Positions 43,313 to 53,910 are shown, numbered from the stretch's first letter. The stretch is DNA of 64,000 nt from Methanocatella intestini (GCF_002252585.1 NZ_NQLD01000003.1), one strand, 5' to 3'. The notes: generated by a model not told the origin, from the sequence alone. Numbers and translations are program-made.

Positions 43313-46300
43313 TTAAGCAATTGTAATATTGTTTCCAACCTGATATTCGTTCCAGATAGATGTGATGATATATTTACCTGGGTTTAAACGGATATTTAAG
43401 TTAGCTATACCGTTTTCATCTGTTGTTTTATGGTAAAATACACCATTTACGTTAAATGATACATTTTGGTTAGCTAATGCTTTGCCTTGACCGTCTAATG
43501 TTTGTGCAGTGAAGTTGCTGCCGTCTAAGTATTTCATGTCAAGATCTTTAGTAATTAAAGTTGGCAATACTGTAATGCTGTTGGAGACTCTGCATCCCTC
43601 GTATTCAGCTGTTACAATGTAGGTGCCCGGACGTAACTTAATACCTAAGCTAACAATACCATTGTCATCAGATACTCTGTGGTAAAAGACTCCATTGATA
43701 TTGAAGGTTACTTCCTGACCAGCTGCAATTTTACCGTCTTTACCTATTACCTTAAGAGTATAACCGGATTCATTTAAGTAATATTTAACCAAATCAGAAT
43801 CACCAACAAGTAATGATTTGACAGTTACTTTATTTGAGTTTTCCTCACCAGTAACAAGATTATAATTGGTTATAATATATTCTTTAGGAAGCAGTTGGAT
43901 GTTTAAAGTAGCTATACCTTCACCATTAGTATTTTTAGTATAGAAAACACCATTAATGTTAAATTTAACAGTAGCGTTAACTAAAGCCTTACCGTTGCTG
44001 TCCAGGAATAGTGCAGAATACTGAGTTGCATTTCTAAACATTTTAACAATATCATGGCCAATAACAGTAGATTTAATTGTTATATTACATTTAACAGAGA
44101 TATTGTTGTAATTTGAAGTTCCATTAAACAGTACTAAACCTTCATATACTCCAGGCATTAACTTAAGTGCCATTGAAGCAGTTCCTTTATTATCAGTAAT
44201 TTTAGTATAATTTACACCATTAATTACAAATATTAAAGTTTCATTAGCTATCGGATTACCTTTATAATCAGTTAAAACTGCTGTAAATCTGCTTCCATCT
44301 TTATAAAACATAACAATGTCATTTGCTTTTAAGTTAACATTTTTATTAATATCTACAGTCATGTTAAGCTGTTTAGTATAATTAACATAGTTATTATCTC
44401 CAGAATAAGATACAACAACATTATAAGTACCATTATCCAATACATCAGTGGTAATTTTAGCAGTTCCATTAACTACAGTTGCATTATACTTTTTATTTCC
44501 AATGATTATTGTAACATTTCCTGTTGCATCTTTTGGCAGACTTACAGTTATTGTAGCATTTTCTCCACTTTGAACCCTGGAAATATCAACATCAATGTCA
44601 TATTTAGCTATTTTGCCTACATTAAATGAGGTTATGTTTGTACTAGCTCCATAATTAGCATCTCCACTATATTTAACTACAATGTCATATTTGCCGACAG
44701 GCAAGTCACTTACAATTAAACTGGCTTTACCATCCTTAATATTAACAGTAGTATTTTTATTGTTAACACTAACAACCACATTACCTGTTGCATTTTTATT
44801 GACAAATACATCAATTGTAGCATTTTCACCTACAACAATATCATTAACATTGATTAAAATAATTGAGGTTTCTTTAGCTACAATAACTTTAATATTAAAT
44901 ATTTCATTACCAGATTCTACAGTAATTGTATCATTGTCAGATATTGTGTAATTAACACTAGCTGCATTATTAATAACTTTAGCCAGATTATCTGATAATG
45001 TGCCATTAATCGCACTGAATTTAACATTAAATTCAGGAAGAGTTTTAGTTAAATCATAAAGTTTTCCATCGTTGCCTTGATATTTATCAAATGTTGCTTT
45101 TATAACTTGATTTCCTGTGATATTTTCAATAATGTTTGGAGTTACACTCATAATAATCCAATTTGAAACATCTACATCCTCACATGGAGTATCCTCATCC
45201 CATTTACCTGCACCAACCAATTTTGAAGGATCATTATTAGTTCCCCACCAGTTGTATTGTGCATTAGCAGAAGGATTGTATCCGCAATTATAAATTACAT
45301 AATTGGAGGAAGCATTTTCCAATAATACTGAATAATGAATGTTTAAATTACCATAATTATAAATTGCATTTCCATAATATCCATTACCTGCAGCATTGTC
45401 TTCAAATATGGAATTTAATATGTTTACATCACCTCTAGCCAAAATAGCTCCACCATCCTTAGCAGCCATATTATCTCTAAATGTGGCATTAGTTATGTTT
45501 ACTTTAGAACTTAAAGACCATAAAGTAATAGCTCCTCCATTTCCTACAGTAACTCTGTTAGATTCAAAAATAGAGTTTTCAACTATAAGGTTTCCATTGG
45601 AAATATAAACAGTTCCCAATCTTGCAATATTATTGTCAAAATCAGAATCAACTATTTTTACAGTACCTCCCGTTGAATAAACAATTCCATATGATGAAGT
45701 GCCTGAAGCGATATCATTGCCTGATACAGTTGAATTAATCAATGCAAGATTATTGCTGTTGTATATTAATCCATGCCCAATATTATGAATTATTTTAGAG
45801 TTTTTGATTGTCATTACTCCAGTATTGTAAATAGCACTCATAGTATTAGCTAAAGCATCAGTTATTTCATTATCATAAATGCTTATATTATTTAGTGTAA
45901 AATCAGCTCCTAAATTATAAACTGCACATCCAAAGTTGCTTTTTGCTTTAGTTAATTCCAAATTAGCTAAATTAATAACTGCAGATTTATTTGTTGTAGA
46001 AATTATTTTGCCATTATTATCAGCATCAATAATGACTTTGCCTGAACCAATTATATTTACAGACTTGGTTATTTCCAATCCATATTCCAGATAAGTTCCC
46101 GGCGCTATGTAAATTGAAGATCCGTCACTTACTAATTCTAAAGCTTTTTTGATTGTAGCTACAGGACTGGTTTGGCTACCATTGTTTTCATCATTTCCTT
46201 CCTTAGATACCCAGACATCTCTTTTAACTTCTTTTATAATGACATCAATGACTGAACTTTGATTGGCAGACTTTACAACAATTTTATTGCTGTTTTCTAT

Positions 46301-49300
46301 AGTATATGAAAAAGTAACTAATCCGTTGACAGTATTTAGAATATTTCCATCAAAATCAACTGCTGTTTCCGGAATATGTTTTGTTAATGTATGAATTTTA
46401 CCATCAACACCCATATAATGGTTGAAATCAACATTGACATTTATAGTTTCACATTTTTCACCGGAAATACTTTCAGGAGCGTTCATTATTACCCAATTTT
46501 TAATATCCTTTCCCGCAGGTGTGTTGGTTCCCCACCAGTTATAATCAAGAGAAATTTCGGATTTGCCGTCTTCTTCCACACTTGTATAATTAACAAATCT
46601 GTTGTTAGTGATAATACAATAATCCACATTTAAAGAAGACCCGTCTCCAAGATAAAAAATACTGTTTTCAAGGTTATTTCCGTCAACAACAGAATTTGAC
46701 ATTTTTAAAATAGCATTTTTAGAAATTGAAATTAAATATCTGCTGTTTACATTGTTTATTACAGTGTTAACAATATCAACAGAACCTGAAGAAAGATACA
46801 ATACTCCCAAATCAGCATTAATATTGCTGAATGTACAGTTATATATTTTAATATTATTCCCATATACTTTTAAAACTGCAGATCCGTCATTTTGTGAAAA
46901 TACAATGTTATTAAATTCCACATTATCTGCTTTGCAGATAAAGGCATTATTGGTCAAAATAACTTTGCCCAAACCTGTAATAGATACTTCCTTATTTATT
47001 GTTATCTGACCTTGAGAATAACTTCCTTCCATAACATATATTGTAGATGAATTTTTAGCCAGCTCAATTGCTTTAGCTATTGTAGCTACCGGAGAGTTTT
47101 CACTGCCGTCATTTGCATCATTACCCTCAGCTGATACCCAAATAGCATCAATGACTTTGGAAATAATTTTAATAGTAGCTGTCTGGTTACCTGATTTTAC
47201 AGTAATTGTATCATTATTATTTACAGTATATGGAACACTAGCTATTCCATTAACACTATATGCAACATTGTTTAACAAAGTTCCATTGATTGTACTGAAT
47301 TTAACAGTTATTGGAACATTTACGGACAAATCATAAATTTTACCACTTGCATCTGTATAATGATTGAAATATACTTCCACATCAATTGTTTTACCTTTTT
47401 GAGCAGTTATATTCTCAGGTGTGGTCATTATAATCCATTTGCTGATTTTATCATTGGAAACAGTATTATTTCCCCACCAGTTATAATCCATAGTAACTGC
47501 AGCATTTCCTGATTTAACATTGAATATTTTGTTAACTTTATTATCAACAATGCTGGAATAAGATACATCAAGAGTATTTCCATTTGTAAGCTGGAAAATT
47601 TCACTCTCAGAGCTGTCTCCAGCAGTATTGTTTGAAATTACCGTGTTTTTAATATTAATATTAGCATTTGCACTTGATCCGTAAATAAGATACTGACCAA
47701 AATCAGTAGAAGTCATACCAACAGTATTATTCACAATTACAGTATTTAGGATATTTAATTTACTTCTTGACTCAACAACTGATTGCATTGGACCGGATGA
47801 ACCTCTAATAACAGTATTATTTAAAGTTACAACTGCATTTTGATTATCAATATAAAATATTCCTCTTAAATATGCATACTTATCATTTTCTACAACATTA
47901 TCAGCTAATTTGGAATTTGAAATAGTTAATCCGTCAAAAATATACTCCCCACTTCCAGAAACATGAATAATAGCTGATCTGGAAGCAGTTCCCACTACAT
48001 TTTCAAAAGTACAGTTTTTAATTTCTGCATCTGCTGTAGTGCCTATGTCCATAGCACCATATCTGGCTCCAATATCTTTAAAAGTACAATTAATTACTTT
48101 AAGAAAACCATCACCTTCAATATATAATGCTGCGGATCTTGTTTCTTCAGATATTAAATTTGCAAAAGTAATGTTTATAAAATCCAAATTGCATCCGTCT
48201 TCAGTACATGAAAATGCACGGTTTCCAGTTCCTCTTATAATAACATTATTTCCTTCACCAATAAATGACAGCGCTTTATTGATTTCTAAAACTTTTTGAG
48301 AATACTCCCCATCCATTATATGAATAGTATAACCTGATTTTGCTATTTCAATAGCTTTAGTTATGCTGGCTAATGGTTTGTCTTTACTGCCGTCGTTAGT
48401 ATCACTACCTGTAGTTGCTACCCATAACTCATCAATACTTCCGTCAAGATTAATTTTAATATTTTTAGTATTGGAATCTTTAATTAAACCTTTACCAACA
48501 CTTAACGTTGCAACACCATTAGCTTTAGGGCTAACACTAACTTCTGCAGCTCCGTTTTTGACAGTTATACTGTTCTGATTCAAGGTAGCATATTTTTCAT
48601 CGATAATTGCATTAAGATTAAATACAGGCAGTTTTGTATTATTAAATACAATCTGATAAGCAGAATCTCCAGAAATAGTATTATTACCGACAATACTTAA
48701 TTTAGCTATTGTAAAATCACATTTATACAATATTCCAACAGAACCATAGGTAGCTGCATTTGTACCCCAGTAATTATCCCTACAGCTTTTAATATATTCA
48801 ATATTTACATGATTGATATTGTTTATAAAAACATTATTGTCAATAGTGTTTACATTCAATCCATTTTCAAGTAATGCATTGGAAATATTGTTATTCATTA
48901 TTACATTACTGTTTATAAAAACAGAATTATATCCGCTGACTCTGAATATGTTAGTTGCAGTATTATTGATAAAATAAGAATTAGTTACAGTTAATGAACC
49001 TCCATCAGCCCATATTAAACTTTTATATCCTGAATTTTGAAAAGTAACATTATCCAGTACAAGATTACCTCCATTTTGATAAATTAACCCTTTATCATCT
49101 GCATTATAATTCAAATCAGTTATTATAACATTTTTTAAAGTTAAAGTACCTTTATTAACAGCAAACAACCTTACATCTTTGGAATTGCTTCCATTTATTA
49201 TGTGTGATGCACCATCAACAGTTGTATCTTTATCAATTATGATACCTGATGATAAAGAACCGTCACTTGAAGAATCATATTTATAATCCTTATCCAAACT

Positions 49301-49510
49301 TATGTTCGGATTTGCCTGAATATTCGAATTCAAATCACTAAATGTTCCAACATCCTCAGGAGCAGTTAAAACATCCTCAGAATATGTGGAATTAACTTGC
49401 AAGCCATCATTATATCCAACATTATTTAAATCTTCATTAGCATTAACTAATGACATGGAAAATGTTAAAATAATCATGATAACTAAAATAAATCTTTTTT
49501 TAATCATCAT
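43313..49510 (-). CDS. Giant adhesin-like protein with Ig-like C-terminal cassette
   Basis: Secreted surface protein of 2065 residues. The signal peptide is about residues 1-25 (MMIKKRFILVIMIILTFSMS, ending near VNA). Three pectate-lyase-like beta-helix modules open near residues 362, 790 and 1100 with WV(A/S)xxGxDxNDGS followed by PxA(S/T)IxKAxE. Each ends in YNWWG(T/N)N and W(I/V)IM. Ig-like repeats (NATIDVFVNKNATG, ATITVSLPKDATG) span about 1480-1720. Residues about 1720-2065 are four modules with FxINGVxY motifs. The last part, MKYLDGSNFTAQTLDGQGKA, is almost identical to the 11313-15026 protein. There is no membrane helix at the C-terminus. Start is 49510 or the next ATG at 49507, after GGGGAT. 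Ligand unknown. Confidence 0.9.
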   Translation of the reverse strand: MMIKKRFILVIMIILTFSMSLVNANEDLNNVGYNDGLQVNSTYSEDVLTAPEDVGTFSDLNSNIQANPNISLDKDYKYDSSSDGSLSSGIIIDKDTTVDGASHIINGSNSKDVRLFAVNKGTLTLKNVIITDLNYNADDKGLIYQNGGNLVLDNVTFQNSGYKSLIWADGGSLTVTNSYFINNTATNIFRVSGYNSVFINSNVIMNNNISNALLENGLNVNTIDNNVFINNINHVNIEYIKSCRDNYWGTNAATYGSVGILYKCDFTIAKLSIVGNNTISGDSAYQIVFNNTKLPVFNLNAIIDEKYATLNQNSITVKNGAAEVSVSPKANGVATLSVGKGLIKDSNTKNIKINLDGSIDELWVATTGSDTNDGSKDKPLASITKAIEIAKSGYTIHIMDGEYSQKVLEINKALSFIGEGNNVIIRGTGNRAFSCTEDGCNLDFINITFANLISEETRSAALYIEGDGFLKVINCTFKDIGARYGAMDIGTTADAEIKNCTFENVVGTASRSAIIHVSGSGEYIFDGLTISNSKLADNVVENDKYAYLRGIFYIDNQNAVVTLNNTVIRGSSGPMQSVVESRSKLNILNTVIVNNTVGMTSTDFGQYLIYGSSANANINIKNTVISNNTAGDSSESEIFQLTNGNTLDVSYSSIVDNKVNKIFNVKSGNAAVTMDYNWWGNNTVSNDKISKWIIMTTPENITAQKGKTIDVEVYFNHYTDASGKIYDLSVNVPITVKFSTINGTLLNNVAYSVNGIASVPYTVNNNDTITVKSGNQTATIKIISKVIDAIWVSAEGNDANDGSENSPVATIAKAIELAKNSSTIYVMEGSYSQGQITINKEVSITGLGKVILTNNAFICKADNVEFNNIVFSQNDGSAVLKVYGNNIKIYNCTFSNINADLGVLYLSSGSVDIVNTVINNVNSRYLISISKNAILKMSNSVVDGNNLENSIFYLGDGSSLNVDYCIITNNRFVNYTSVEEDGKSEISLDYNWWGTNTPAGKDIKNWVIMNAPESISGEKCETINVNVDFNHYMGVDGKIHTLTKHIPETAVDFDGNILNTVNGLVTFSYTIENSNKIVVKSANQSSVIDVIIKEVKRDVWVSKEGNDENNGSQTSPVATIKKALELVSDGSSIYIAPGTYLEYGLEITKSVNIIGSGKVIIDADNNGKIISTTNKSAVINLANLELTKAKSNFGCAVYNLGADFTLNNISIYDNEITDALANTMSAIYNTGVMTIKNSKIIHNIGHGLIYNSNNLALINSTVSGNDIASGTSSYGIVYSTGGTVKIVDSDFDNNIARLGTVYISNGNLIVENSIFESNRVTVGNGGAITLWSLSSKVNITNATFRDNMAAKDGGAILARGDVNILNSIFEDNAAGNGYYGNAIYNYGNLNIHYSVLLENASSNYVIYNCGYNPSANAQYNWWGTNNDPSKLVGAGKWDEDTPCEDVDVSNWIIMSVTPNIIENITGNQVIKATFDKYQGNDGKLYDLTKTLPEFNVKFSAINGTLSDNLAKVINNAASVNYTISDNDTITVESGNEIFNIKVIVAKETSIILINVNDIVVGENATIDVFVNKNATGNVVVSVNNKNTTVNIKDGKASLIVSDLPVGKYDIVVKYSGDANYGASTNITSFNVGKIAKYDIDVDISRVQSGENATITVSLPKDATGNVTIIIGNKKYNATVVNGTAKITTDVLDNGTYNVVVSYSGDNNYVNYTKQLNMTVDINKNVNLKANDIVMFYKDGSRFTAVLTDYKGNPIANETLIFVINGVNYTKITDNKGTASMALKLMPGVYEGLVLFNGTSNYNNISVKCNITIKSTVIGHDIVKMFRNATQYSALFLDSNGKALVNATVKFNINGVFYTKNTNGEGIATLNIQLLPKEYIITNYNLVTGEENSNKVTVKSLLVGDSDLVKYYLNESGYTLKVIGKDGKIAAGQEVTFNINGVFYHRVSDDNGIVSLGIKLRPGTYIVTAEYEGCRVSNSITVLPTLITKDLDMKYLDGSNFTAQTLDGQGKALANQNVSFNVNGVFYHKTTDENGIANLNIRLNPGKYIITSIWNEYQVGNNITIA

Positions 49511-49724
49511 ATCCCCGTTAACTTCATTTTAAATTAATATACATTGAAACTTAAAGTTTTTTATTGAAATAAAATAATTCTTAAGTTTAATCAATATATT
49601 TATAATACAAGCATATTTATGATTTGTCAAAATATTTTGAGCAAATTAAGGAAAAATGTTGCAAAAAACAATAATTTAAATATAACACAAACATAAATTT
49701 ACAAGTATAGGAGAGTGTAAAATT

Positions 49725-50249
49725 ATGAAAACTGTAGCAATCGTAGGAAGTCCTAGAAAAGACGGAAACTGTGATATTTTAGTAAACAAAGTATTGGAAA
49801 AAATTGACGGTGAAAAAAGCATTTACTATCTTAATGAATTAGATATTGGTTTTTGTAAAGCCTGTCAAGCCTGTCAAAAAGGCGACTGTGTAAAAGATGA
49901 TGATGCAAGAAAAATCATTGATGAAATGCTTGAAGCAGATTTATTTATTTTCTCAAGCCCAATTTACTATGGTCAAATGAGCGGACAAGCAAAAACATTA
50001 ATTGACAGATTCTATCAAGTTTCACAAAATCCAAATAAAAGCTTAGAAGGTACAAAAGTAATAGAAATATTTACCCAGGCTCAACCAAGCGATGCATTTG
50101 CAGCCTACATTGATTCAATGAAAGTTATACCATTTGGATACATGGGTATGGAAATAATCGATACCATTGTTGCAAAAGGAGCTGCTGGAAAAGGTGACGG
50201 ATTAGAAGAAGCTATTGCACAAATAGAAAAAATAGGAGATAAATTATAA
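49725..50249 (+). CDS. Iron-sulfur-flavoprotein-like NAD(P)H/FMN oxidoreductase
   Basis: Flavodoxin-fold protein of 174 residues. IVGSPRKDGNCDILV binds the FMN phosphate. SSPIYYGQMSGQAKTLIDRF contacts the flavin ring. CKACQACQKGDC (Cys-X2-Cys-X2-Cys-X4-Cys) is a compact cysteine cluster like that which holds the 4Fe-4S centre in archaeal iron-sulfur flavoproteins. It probably transfers electrons to oxygen, peroxide or another acceptor. GGAGAGTG precedes the start, with a TATA-like TTTAAATATAA about 45 bases upstream. A stem AGGAGA/TCTCCT (50234-50258) spans the convergent gene ends with cysS. Confidence 0.87.
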   Translation: MKTVAIVGSPRKDGNCDILVNKVLEKIDGEKSIYYLNELDIGFCKACQACQKGDCVKDDDARKIIDEMLEADLFIFSSPIYYGQMSGQAKTLIDRFYQVSQNPNKSLEGTKVIEIFTQAQPSDAFAAYIDSMKVIPFGYMGMEIIDTIVAKGAAGKGDGLEEAIAQIEKIGDKL

Positions 50250-50256
50250 ATCTCTC

Positions 50257-51603
50257 CTAATCACTTATTTCATAACCTAAATCAGTTAGCTGATCTCTTA
50301 TTTTATCAGACAATTCATATTGTTTGTTGTTTCTTAATTCTTGTCTAACATCTGAAATTAAAGTTAATAATTCATCAGAAGATCCTGTATCTTTTAAAAC
50401 AAAATCAATACCTAAAATAAAACCAACATCATCTAAAAATTCACGAATAGCTGAAACATCTTCATCAGCTAAAGAATCAATTTCACTTTTGGAATCATTT
50501 ATTAATCCGAAAATAGCTGCAATAGCTTTTGGAGTGTTGAAATCATCATCCATACTTTTAAAGAATTCTTCTTTAGCAATTTTTAATGGAGCATAATCAG
50601 AAGTGGCATTTTCTATGATTTCACATTCTAATGATTCATAATATTTTTTAATTTTATCTAAACTTTTTTCAGACTGATGAAGTGACTCTTTTGAAAAGTC
50701 AATTGGACTTCTGTAATGAGTAGACAATACAAAGAACCTGAATACATCAGCATCATATTCTTTAAGTAATTCACGAATCGTAATGAAATTATTTAAAGAT
50801 TTGGACATTTTTTCTCCTGAAACATTTAAAAATCCGGTGTGTAACCAGTAATTTACCATAGGACTTTTTCCGCTAACTGCTTCCATTTGGGTGATTTCTG
50901 CTTCATGATGAGGGAATATTAAGTCAAGTCCACCTCCATGAACATCATATTGCGGTCCGAAGTAGTATTCAGTAATAGCTGTATCTTCAATATGCCATCC
51001 AGGTCTTCCTTCACCCCATGGAGAGTTCCATACAGGTTCATCTACATTTTCTCTTTTTTTCCATAATGCAAAATCAATCGGATTTTTCTTAGTAGTTTTA
51101 GCTATTTCCCTATGGGATTCCAATTCTTCAATGTTTCTATTTGATAATTTTCCAAATTCCTTAAAATTGTCTATTCCAAAATAGACTCCGTCTTCAGTTT
51201 CATAAGCAAAACCTTTATCAATTAATCTTTGAATCTGATCAATTATTTCGCCCATGTGGTCAGTAGCTCTTGCAAATAAATTAACTCCTGTGACATTTAA
51301 TTTAGCCATGTCTTCAATATATCTTTTTTCAAACTTCTTAGCTATATCACCTGCAGGAATTCCAGTTTCTTTTGACCTTTTAATTATCTTATCATCAACA
51401 TCAGTAATGTTCTGAATATAAAATACTGTATAACCTTTATATTCCCAGTATCTTTTTATTGTATCAAAAGAAATGTAAGTTCTTCCATGGCCAATATGAG
51501 CATCATCATAAACAGTAGGTCCACAAACAAATAAATTAATTCTATTATCATTCATGGTTTCAAAACTTTCTTTACTACGAGTTAAAGTAGAATAAATTTC
51601 CAT
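50257..51603 (-). CDS. cysS: Cysteinyl-tRNA synthetase
   Basis: Class I enzyme charging tRNA-Cys. The 448 residues include FVCGPTVYDDAHIGHGRTY with the zinc-binding Cys and HIGH-type motif, PGWHIEDTAI, and GEKMSKSLNNF, the KMSKS loop. The gene for tRNA-Cys lies 37 bases upstream of its start on the same strand, and the cysteine biosynthesis genes follow further upstream. Some methanogens lack this enzyme and use the SepRS route, so its presence is informative. Confidence 0.97.
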   Translation of the reverse strand: MEIYSTLTRSKESFETMNDNRINLFVCGPTVYDDAHIGHGRTYISFDTIKRYWEYKGYTVFYIQNITDVDDKIIKRSKETGIPAGDIAKKFEKRYIEDMAKLNVTGVNLFARATDHMGEIIDQIQRLIDKGFAYETEDGVYFGIDNFKEFGKLSNRNIEELESHREIAKTTKKNPIDFALWKKRENVDEPVWNSPWGEGRPGWHIEDTAITEYYFGPQYDVHGGGLDLIFPHHEAEITQMEAVSGKSPMVNYWLHTGFLNVSGEKMSKSLNNFITIRELLKEYDADVFRFFVLSTHYRSPIDFSKESLHQSEKSLDKIKKYYESLECEIIENATSDYAPLKIAKEEFFKSMDDDFNTPKAIAAIFGLINDSKSEIDSLADEDVSAIREFLDDVGFILGIDFVLKDTGSSDELLTLISDVRQELRNNKQYELSDKIRDQLTDLGYEISD

Positions 51604-51640
51604 AAAAATACCTCAAAAAAAGCAATATAATTAATAATGA

Positions 51641-51712
51641 AGGCAAGCTAGGGATTTGAACCCCAGTATCATGGTCTGCAGCCACGCACCTAAGCCGCTC
51701 GGTCAGCTTGCC
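51641..51712 (-). tRNA. tRNA-Cys (anticodon GCA)
   Basis: The minus strand folds as a cloverleaf: acceptor arms GGCAAGC and GCTTGCC, anticodon stem CGTGG/CCATG around loop CTGCAGA (anticodon GCA), and T-loop TTCAAAT. The discriminator base is U, as expected for tRNA-Cys. CCA is not encoded. It lies beside cysS and the cysteine synthesis genes. Confidence 0.95.
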
Positions 51713-51762
51713 ATAAAAAATAAAACAGTAATTAATAGTTTGACTATTATTACATATATAGT

Positions 51763-52149
51763 TTACGATTTACATTCTGTAACTTCAGAACCTAAACAAC
51801 CTTGACAATCTTCATCAAGATCATTTTTATCAATGTTTAATTGTTTTAAAACATCCCCAATTTCAATATGTTTGCAAATAGAGCATGTTCTACCAATTAT
51901 TTCTGTTTTTTTAGCTTCACCATTATGTAATTGAATAGCTAATTCATTAACCATTTCTTTTACATTTGAACTTAAAACAACACCACTACCTCTTTTATCA
52001 GTAATATACTGAGATACAGCAGGCTGAGTTATATCCATAAGTTCAGAAACATCCTTTTGTTTCATACCTAAAGCCAATAAATCTTTAGCTAATTCTGATC
52101 TAATTGCAGGTATTACATACCATACAACAATTTCACAAGGCGGTTTCAT
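51763..52149 (-). CDS. Helix-turn-helix regulator with six cysteines
   Basis: A 128-residue predicted transcription regulator. The helix-turn-helix is residues about 28-52 (GMKQKDVSELMDITQPAVSQ). The C-terminal part has Cys89-X2-Cys92 (RTCSICK) and Cys115-X2-Cys118-X7-Cys126 (DCQGCLGSEVTEC), plus Cys5. This pattern suggests a metal or iron-sulfur cluster that senses iron, sulfur or redox state. It begins nine bases after cysE and lies beside tRNA-Cys and cysS. It is the best local candidate to bind the GTTATA/TATAAC palindromes before metY and cysK; this link is inference. Confidence 0.8.
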   Translation of the reverse strand: MKPPCEIVVWYVIPAIRSELAKDLLALGMKQKDVSELMDITQPAVSQYITDKRGSGVVLSSNVKEMVNELAIQLHNGEAKKTEIIGRTCSICKHIEIGDVLKQLNIDKNDLDEDCQGCLGSEVTECKS

Positions 52150-52158
52150 GTTAATCTC

Positions 52159-52872
52159 CTATTTTTTCAATAAATCATCCAATTCGTCTTCATCATCTTC
52201 AGCTAAACAAATTGAATTTTTTTCATATAATATCTTAATGTGTTTATCATTTTCTTTAAGATGCTTTGTAAGAGTATTAATTGCATCAGCTACTGGATCT
52301 GGAAGCTTATTATGATCTAAATCAACAGTTTTATGGTGAATTTCAATATTTTCTGCATTTTTACTTCTAACAATTCTTCCGGGAACTCCGACACATGTGG
52401 AATCCGGAGGAACATCTTTTAAAACAACAGCACCAGTTCCTATTTTAGAATATTGGCCAACAGTAATATTACCCATTACTTTAGCTCCAGCACCAATAAT
52501 TGCTCCTTTTTCTATAGTTGGGTGTCTTTTAGTTTTTTGTGTGCTTGTTCCTCCAAGAATTACTCCCTGATAAATAAGTACATCATCACCAACAATTGCA
52601 GTTTCTCCAACAACAACACCCATTCCATGGTCAATAAAAACACGCTGACCTATAGTTGCACCGGGATGGATTTCAATACCTGTTAAAAATCTGGCTAAAT
52701 TTGAATTCATTCTAGCCAATAACTTTAAAGAGTGATTCCATAGATAATGGCTGACTCTATGCATAATAATAGCATAAAAACCAGGATAACATAAAAATAT
52801 CTCTAGAGTACTGCGTGCTGCCGGATCCTTCTCCTTTATTGTCTTGATTTCACTCTTTAATCTACCAAGCAT
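52159..52872 (-). CDS. cysE: Serine O-acetyltransferase
   Basis: Makes O-acetylserine, the substrate of cysteine synthase. The in-frame TTG at 52878 is less likely than the ATG at 52872 (MLGRLKSEIKTIKEKDPAAR). The 237 residues include the left-handed beta-helix hexapeptides IGQRVFIDHGMGVVVGETAI, with the catalytic His in FIDHG, and GGTSTQKTKRHPTIEKGAI. The C-terminus is acidic (AEDDEDELDDLLKK). It lies between cysK and the cysteine-rich HTH gene, on the same strand. Confidence 0.94.
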   Translation of the reverse strand: MLGRLKSEIKTIKEKDPAARSTLEIFLCYPGFYAIIMHRVSHYLWNHSLKLLARMNSNLARFLTGIEIHPGATIGQRVFIDHGMGVVVGETAIVGDDVLIYQGVILGGTSTQKTKRHPTIEKGAIIGAGAKVMGNITVGQYSKIGTGAVVLKDVPPDSTCVGVPGRIVRSKNAENIEIHHKTVDLDHNKLPDPVADAINTLTKHLKENDKHIKILYEKNSICLAEDDEDELDDLLKK

Positions 52873-52962
52873 TAACAAACCCCAAATTGTATTTAGAATA
52901 TGTATATCTATAAAAATATAACATATAGTATATACATTTTCTATAATACATAATATATAAAT

Positions 52963-53910
52963 TTATTCAAATAACCAGTCAACAGATAAATATCTTGAAC
53001 CGTCATCAGGTAAAATAGCCAATATTCTTTTACCTTTATTTTCATCCCTTTTAGCTACTTGAATTGCAGCCCATGTTGCTGCTCCAGATGAAATTCCTGC
53101 AAAGATTCCTTCTTTTTTAGCTAAATCAAGTAAAGTGTTACCTGCATCTTCATCTTTAACAGGAATAATCTCATCAATAATATCAGAATCATAAATAGAC
53201 GGAACAAAACCTGCACCAATACCTTGGATTTTATGAGGACCTTTAACTCCTTTTCCTAAGGTTTGGGAAGACTCAGGTTCAACAGCTATAATTTGAACAT
53301 CAGGATTTTCCTCTTTTAATACTTTTCCAATACCTGTAATAGTTCCCCCAGTTCCTACACCAGCAACTACAGCATCAATTTTACCTTCAGTATCTCTTAA
53401 AATTTCTTTAGCAGTAGTTTGAGAATGAATTCTTGTATTAGCTTCATTATCAAATTGATGTAAAACAATACCATTTGGAATTTCTTTTTCCAATTCATCA
53501 GCTTTAGCTATAGCTCCACCCATACCTTCTGAACCTGGAGTTAATACTAATTCTGCTCCAAAGATACCTAACAATTTCCTTCTTTCAATAGACATGGTTT
53601 CAGGCATTGTTAAAATTAATCTGTAACCTTTAGCAGCTGCAGCAAAACCTAATCCAATACCGGTATTTCCACTAGTTGGTTCAATAATTACAGAACCTTC
53701 TTTAAGCAAACCTTTTTCTTCAGCATCTTCAATCATTGCAACTGCAACACGGTCTTTTACACTTCCAGTTGGATTGAAAGATTCCATTTTTACATCTACT
53801 TCTGCATCTAAATCTTCAGTTATATTATTTAATTTTACAATAGGAGTATTTCCAATAGCATCAATAACACTATTTAAAACTCCTCTTTTTAATTCTGGGA
53901 CATTTACCAT
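52963..53910 (-). CDS. cysK: Cysteine synthase
   Basis: Pyridoxal-phosphate enzyme joining sulfide to O-acetylserine. The 315 residues hold the cofactor lysine Lys52 in ESFNPTGSVKDRVAV, the substrate loop EPTSGNTGIGLGFA, and GVGTGGTITGIGKVLK for the phosphate. It heads the run cysK-cysE-HTH. Its promoter region (53968-54042) carries a cluster of GTTATA/TATAAC half-sites like that upstream of metY. Confidence 0.96.
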   Translation of the reverse strand: MVNVPELKRGVLNSVIDAIGNTPIVKLNNITEDLDAEVDVKMESFNPTGSVKDRVAVAMIEDAEEKGLLKEGSVIIEPTSGNTGIGLGFAAAAKGYRLILTMPETMSIERRKLLGIFGAELVLTPGSEGMGGAIAKADELEKEIPNGIVLHQFDNEANTRIHSQTTAKEILRDTEGKIDAVVAGVGTGGTITGIGKVLKEENPDVQIIAVEPESSQTLGKGVKGPHKIQGIGAGFVPSIYDSDIIDEIIPVKDEDAGNTLLDLAKKEGIFAGISSGAATWAAIQVAKRDENKGKRILAILPDDGSRYLSVDWLFE

